NCBI GenBank assembly: GCA_963848675.1
Contig: CAWKEY010000038.1
Coordinates: forward strand, 33,904 to 97,903
Direction of reading: 5' to 3'
Length of the DNA: 64,000 nucleotides
DNA from: CAWKEY01 sp963848675
GTDB taxonomy: Bacteria > Pseudomonadota > Gammaproteobacteria > Methylococcales > Methylomonadaceae
In this document: positions 59,901-64,000 of the stretch, in pieces
Position numbering within the stretch: position 1 is the first letter of the stretch
Layout: every line of letters starts with the position of its first letter
Made by a program: the position numbers and the translations under genes
Notes under the pieces: generated by a model
The model's input: the letters and a program-made list of their open reading frames with translations, nothing else
Told to the model about the DNA's origin: nothing
Database searches by the model: none

Positions 59901-62391
59901 ACAGATCACGCGCCCCCTGCTCGCGGCTGTCCAGCGCCCCCGCCAACCGCTGATTTATCTAGGCGGCGGCGTGCTGAGCGCCCTGATCGATGTCGGCCTG
60001 ATGCAGTTGCTGATCTGGCACGGCGTCGGCTATGTACTGGCCACCTCGGCCGGCTTCGTCTGCGGCCTCTTGTTCAACTATGCTTTCCACGCCCGCCTGA
60101 CCTTCCAGAGCCAGCCCAGCGGGCGCGGTTTCATGCGCTACCTGGTACTGGTAGGCATGAACTATCTGCTCACGCTGGCCTGCGTCAGCCTGTCCGTCCA
60201 TGGACTGGGCGTGGCCGTGGTGGGCAAGCTGCTGTCGCTGCCTGTGATCGCCATCAACGGTTTCCTCGCTGGTAAATACTGGGTCTTCCGAAACCAGCGA
60301 ACACTTGAAACCACGCCAATGAAATACCGGCCCGACCAAGCGCCCGAGCGCTCCGCCGTCCTGTTCGCCGTGGCCGCCCTGCTGGCCGCCTGCGTCTATT
60401 TATGGCTGCGCAGCCGCGGCCTGCCGCCCTTTGTCTTCGGCGACGAATGGACCTACAGCAGCGCCGCGCGGCTGGCACCGATGCGCGAGGCCCTCGTGCC
60501 TTCCTACCTTTATTTCTGGCTGTACGGCGCCACTTCGAATTGCGGGACCGGCTTTCTCGACTGCGCGCGCGGACTCAATATCGTCTTCTTCGTCGGCGCG
60601 GCACCGCTAATCTATCTGTGCGCGTGCCAAGTCTGCGCCCGCCCGGCCGCCGCCATGATCGCCGCCGCCTCCCTGCTTGCCCCGGCCAACAGTTACGCAA
60701 CCTATTTCATGCCGGAGGCGATGTACTACTTCATGTTCTGGCTGCTGACCACCTTCGTTTTGTTGCGCCGGGCCCAGGCCGGCCCACTCTATGCGACCAC
60801 GGCCGGCGCCCTGCTCGGCCTGATGATGCTGGCGAAGGTGCATGCCCTGTTCCTTCTGCCCTCGCTGACACTGTTCGGCGCCATCGCCGCCTGGCGCAGC
60901 GGGGCCCGGCCGATGCGCGCGGCCGTGCTGGCCCTGCTGCTGATTCCGGCCGGCGCCCTGGGCATCCGTTTCGGCCTCGGCTATGTGCTGGCCGGCAGCG
61001 CCGGCCTCCACCTGTTAGGTGACTTCTACGGCGACCAGGCCGTCGGCACCCTGAATGCCAGCGCCCGCCTGCTGCAGCTGCTGCCGGCCCTGTGGATCAA
61101 TCTGGAAGGCCATCTGCTGGCCATCGCCCTGCTGCTGGCCCTGCCGCTGGCGAGCGTCGCCCACGCCGTGCTGAGCCGGTACGCGGCCGCCGATGCGCGC
61201 CCGGCCAGCCCGGCTGTCGTCCTGTACACCCTCCTGATGGCCGGCGCAGCCATCGGCATGACCGTCCTCTACACGGCCTCGATCGCCAATCTCGGTCCAA
61301 ACGAAGGCTTGCGCCTGCACCTGCGTTATTACGACTTCACCTTCCCCCTGTTCTACATCGCCGTGGCCGCGCAGCTCGGCCGGCGCAACACCGCTGCTTT
61401 GGGCCTGCGCACAGCCATCGCCGTGGTGCTGGGCGCGGCTGCCGTCTATGCCCTGTTCAAGCTGCCGCAGGCTTATTCACTCAGCTTCATAGACGGCCCC
61501 GACCTGCTGCCGGCGGTCCAGCACAATGCCGGCACGGCCTTGCTGCTGGTCTGCGAGCTGGGCCTGTTGGTCCTCTGGGTAAGGCGCCAGGACCTGGCGG
61601 CCGCCGCCTTTATCTTCGCCTTTCTGCCGCTGTCCATGCTCGGCGCGGAAATAGGCACCCGCCTCGTCCTGCACAAAGCCGGACGCGTCAACAGCTTCGA
61701 CCTGGCCGGCGACTATGCGCGCGGGCACCTGAACCTGGCCGAGCGCCAGTCCCTGTGCATCGCCGGCAGCGAACTGGCCCAGCTGATGCGCGCGAAATTC
61801 CATGTCGACACGATCGAGAGCAACCTCATCGACCTGCCCGAGGGCGCTCCGCTCGACGCCACCCTGATACCACGCCAGCGCCAGTGGCTGCTCCTCATCG
61901 GCAAGCACGCCCTCCCCGCCGGGCTCGTGCCGGCCGTCAGCACGGCCGACTTCAAGCTCATCCACATCGGCACGGGCTACCGGCGCCTGGGCGAGAGCGA
62001 ACTGTCCAAGCCGCTCGAGGGCACGCCGCTGGCTGCCGTCGAGGGCCTGGGCGTGGTCGAATCCTGGGGCCGCTGGTCGGTGGACAGGGAGGTGCGTCTG
62101 CACTTCCGGGCACCGCTGCCCAGGCGGCTCGCCATGGTGTTGACGGGCAGATCGTTTGGCCCGAACGTCGACCAGGCCTATACCGTCCACGTGGGGCAGG
62201 CCAGCGCCAGCTTCCGCATCGGCGCGACGGAACGCGAAGTCTTCCTGAGCCTGCCCAATGACGGACAGCAGACGGCCATCACGATCGACATTCCTAAACC
62301 CACCTCGCCCCATGAGCTGGGTCAGGGCATAGACCGGCGCAAACTGGGCCTGGGCTTGGTCAAGGTGGAAATCGGCACATCGGAACCCTAA
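59893..62391 (+). CDS. GtrA flippase / GT-C glycosyltransferase / DUF7024 fusion
   Basis: An 832-residue membrane protein of three parts. Residues 1 to about 140 are GtrA-like with four helices (YLGGGVLSALIDVGLMQLLI, LLFNYAFHARLTFQSQPSGR and NGFLAGKYWVFRNQRT). From about 150 a GT-C-like multi-span domain follows (RGLPPFVFGDEWTYSSAARL, YATYFMPEAMYYFMFWLLTT). From about 690 a soluble beta-sandwich contains LHFRAPLPRRLAMVLTGRSF and ends GIDRRKLGLGLVKVEI, the DUF7024 pattern. In ordinary clusters GtrA and the transferase are separate genes; here they are joined at about residue 143, where an in-frame Met (PMKYRPD) could mark the old start. It would flip and then use the sugar made by the GT2. Confidence 0.8.
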   Translation: MLEQITRPLLAAVQRPRQPLIYLGGGVLSALIDVGLMQLLIWHGVGYVLATSAGFVCGLLFNYAFHARLTFQSQPSGRGFMRYLVLVGMNYLLTLACVSLSVHGLGVAVVGKLLSLPVIAINGFLAGKYWVFRNQRTLETTPMKYRPDQAPERSAVLFAVAALLAACVYLWLRSRGLPPFVFGDEWTYSSAARLAPMREALVPSYLYFWLYGATSNCGTGFLDCARGLNIVFFVGAAPLIYLCACQVCARPAAAMIAAASLLAPANSYATYFMPEAMYYFMFWLLTTFVLLRRAQAGPLYATTAGALLGLMMLAKVHALFLLPSLTLFGAIAAWRSGARPMRAAVLALLLIPAGALGIRFGLGYVLAGSAGLHLLGDFYGDQAVGTLNASARLLQLLPALWINLEGHLLAIALLLALPLASVAHAVLSRYAAADARPASPAVVLYTLLMAGAAIGMTVLYTASIANLGPNEGLRLHLRYYDFTFPLFYIAVAAQLGRRNTAALGLRTAIAVVLGAAAVYALFKLPQAYSLSFIDGPDLLPAVQHNAGTALLLVCELGLLVLWVRRQDLAAAAFIFAFLPLSMLGAEIGTRLVLHKAGRVNSFDLAGDYARGHLNLAERQSLCIAGSELAQLMRAKFHVDTIESNLIDLPEGAPLDATLIPRQRQWLLLIGKHALPAGLVPAVSTADFKLIHIGTGYRRLGESELSKPLEGTPLAAVEGLGVVESWGRWSVDREVRLHFRAPLPRRLAMVLTGRSFGPNVDQAYTVHVGQASASFRIGATEREVFLSLPNDGQQTAITIDIPKPTSPHELGQGIDRRKLGLGLVKVEIGTSEP

Positions 62392-62535
62392 GGCCGGGAC
62401 GGCCGCCAACCACACGCGCGGAGCGGGCAGGCATTAACTTCGGCATGATGTTAGTTATTTTGCATGCCGGCTCACCGGACATACCCGGAGGCCTCGGCGG
62501 GGCTGGAATCAATGGGGTTACCCATTGATAGATAA
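62392..62535. other. Junction between GC-rich module and native DNA
   Basis: Composition falls from GC-rich to AT-richer within this stretch, which contains AATCAATGGGGTTACCCATT, an 8-base palindrome around 62520. No gene is seen. Confidence 0.4.
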
Positions 62536-62795
62536 TCGTCTTGCCAGCTTGCTAACGGGCTGGCGTTTGTGGTGGCAACCCAATTTTCATACTTGATAAA
62601 TAGCATCTGGAGCTTCTCAAGTCCGTTTCATGGAAGAAATCTGTTGCGCTTATGCTTTTTTTACTTTGCCGGACTTTTCCTTGCAATGGCCTTTTTTTGG
62701 CGCTTCACAATTTTACGGGCTATGGCATTGGCCTCGTTGTTTGTATCGTTCCGCCAGTGATATTTTTACTACTTAGTTTTTGGATTTGTCGATGA
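62536..62795 (+). pseudogene. GtrA family protein, 5' truncated and frameshifted
   Basis: After an in-frame TAA at 62533 the frame reads ANGLAFVVATQFSYLINSIW, then SFSSPFHGRNLLRLCFFYFA and GLFLAMAF, the second half of a GtrA flippase. At a run of seven T (62692-62698) the frame breaks. With one more T it continues LALHNFTGYGIGLVVCIVPP and VIFLLLSFWICR to a TGA at 62795. The first two helices are missing exactly where the foreign DNA ends. The stop overlaps the next ATG (ATGA), so it was part of a native operon. Confidence 0.7.
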
Positions 62796-64000
62796 ATTTT
62801 CGTTTGACCCTAAAACCCATTCCGGGGCATTTTCTGGCAATGCTGCTTGGTTTTGTTGCATTCTTGTCCATCACGGGAGGCAAGATTCTTTGGCCGACGA
62901 ATGCTGACTGGCTCATGAAAAACGATCCAGCCCAACATTATCTGGGATGGCAGTTTTTCCGCTATTCACCTCTCCTTCAATGGCCACTAGGGACCAATCC
63001 AAATTGGGAGATGGATATTGGCAGCCCTATAGTTTTTTCGGATTCAATTCCGTTGCTGGCATTTATTTTCAAGCCTTTGAACGCACTTCTGCCTGATACC
63101 TTTCAGTACACGGGACTTTGGATTCTGATTTGTTTTTCTCTTCAGTCATTGTTCGCTTGGAAGCTGCTCTCTCTTTTCACTCAAGATAAATGGTTGCCAC
63201 TCCACTCATCGAAAGCGTGTTTTTTACATTAGCTCCCGTATACCTATTTCGACTGCATTCCCATTTCTCTTTATTTAGTCAGTGGGTATTGTTAGCAGGG
63301 CTATATTTTTACCTCACAAAGAATTTTTCCATTTTTCGCTGGATGGCTTTGCTGGCTGCAACCGCGCTTATTTGCTCGTAATGATTTTGGCGATCTGGTC
63401 AGCCGATCTGATCCAGCGTTGCTGGCTAAAACAGATGAGTATCGCTAAAGCCCTTAGCTATTTTTTTGCTGGCAACTTATGCATTACGCTAATTATGTGG
63501 TCTGCGGGATATTTCATGTTGAGTGGTGGTATTGAAATCGGCGGCTTCGGCGTTTTCCGCATGAATCTATTATCGCTGGTTGACCCCGACGTTATCTGGT
63601 CAAAGTTGCTCCGCGACCAAAAAGGGGGGAGCGGTGATTATGAGGGCTTCAACTATTTGGGATTGGGCATGCTTGGCCTGGGCCTGATTGCTGCTTATGA
63701 ACTGCTTCGCAACGTAAAAACAAGACCAAAAGCAAGACTAAGTCCAATGCTGACTCCGATACTGACAATCTGCATTGGCTTTTTCTTGTATGCTATTTCG
63801 AATCAAGTTGCTGTTGGACCTCTTGAGATATTCTCATACGACTTACCGCCGATAATAGGACACTTCACAAATGCGTTTAGAGCATCAGGCAGGCTTTTCT
63901 GGCCAGTTTATTACGTGATCTACCTGGGAATATTCTATTTACTATTCACCAGAATTAAGACACAAAGCTGCAATTACGCTGTGTGGGGTTATGTTAGCCC
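62792..64000 (+). pseudogene. DUF6311 membrane protein, two frameshifts, runs off right edge
   Basis: The start ATG 62792 gives ITGGKILWPTNADWLMKNDP, AQHYLGWQFFRYSPLLQWPL and SDSIPLLAFIFKPLNALLPD, all DUF6311 blocks. At 63197-63206 the five bases CCACT are tandemly doubled and the frame shifts, then SVFFTLAPVYLFRLHSHFSL continues to a stop at 63381. A second shift near 63366 restores YLLVMILAIWSADLIQRCWL, GGSGDYEGFNYLGLGMLGLG and NAFRASGRLFWPVYYVIYLG to the window end. The family is a membrane glycosyltransferase-like partner of GtrA/GT2 genes. Here it is not functional unless the lesions are sequencing errors. Confidence 0.75.

Noticed and set aside
61092..62415. Long frames on both strands over the GtrA/GT-C fusion gene
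   Set aside because: Stop-poor because of very high GC; Arg/Ala/Pro-rich sequences without domains.

Overview
The window reads as chromosomal DNA of a gammaproteobacterium, most likely a Methylococcales-type methanotroph. This is an inference: no methane oxidation gene is present. The case rests on the housekeeping order glyQ-glyS-gmhB-plsC, hemC-D-X-Y and pilT-pilU, and on a heavy load of palindromic repeats mixed with DUF1640, DUF2442, DUF4160 and DUF4214 genes. No rRNA, tRNA or CRISPR array was seen.

1-13.3 kb is ordinary core: a DOMON-like protein (cut by the left edge), a periplasmic Lig E-type DNA ligase overlapping ubiA, divergent glyQ-glyS-gmhB-plsC, a lipoprotein, a glutaredoxin-like/UPF0114 pair and the cobalamin-dependent methionine synthase metH. 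13.3-17.5 kb holds several small, poorly known membrane and lipoprotein genes (two too short for usual gene callers), an HTTM-DCC fusion protein and a Tim44-like protein. 17.5-24.3 kb is a heavy-metal efflux operon (TolC-like, adaptor, HME-RND pump, DUF3240); the outer-membrane gene is frameshifted. 24.5-31.8 kb carries hemCDXY, yggS and the twitching ATPases pilT and pilU.

31.8-42.7 kb begins with GDP-mannose synthesis (manC-manB) and then becomes accessory: at least five families of short repeats, an ISNCY-type element, an IS110-family (IS1111-like) element with a strongly structured 3' region, three DUF2442 genes (two paired with DUF4160, one of those partners frameshifted) and DUF1640 coiled-coil genes including an IS-cut remnant. 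42.8-45.0 kb is a large DUF4214 S-layer/type-I-secreted-like protein with a long leader.

46.2-57.5 kb is one minus-strand polysaccharide locus: rmd, gmd, wzm, wzt, a SAM methyltransferase, an FkbM methyltransferase with a coiled-coil tail and a 1071-residue multi-domain glycosyltransferase. With manC-manB this fits synthesis and ABC export of a methyl-capped D-rhamnose-type O antigen. A complete MntA-HepT toxin-antitoxin pair sits between wzm and wzt, joined by overlapping or near-touching genes.

57.5-64 kb is a junction zone: an ISXO2/IS1595-like transposase remnant, a visibly GC-rich foreign module (GT2 plus a GtrA/GT-C/DUF7024 fusion), then an AT-richer GtrA remnant missing its front half and a DUF6311 gene broken by two slippage-like lesions, running off the right edge.
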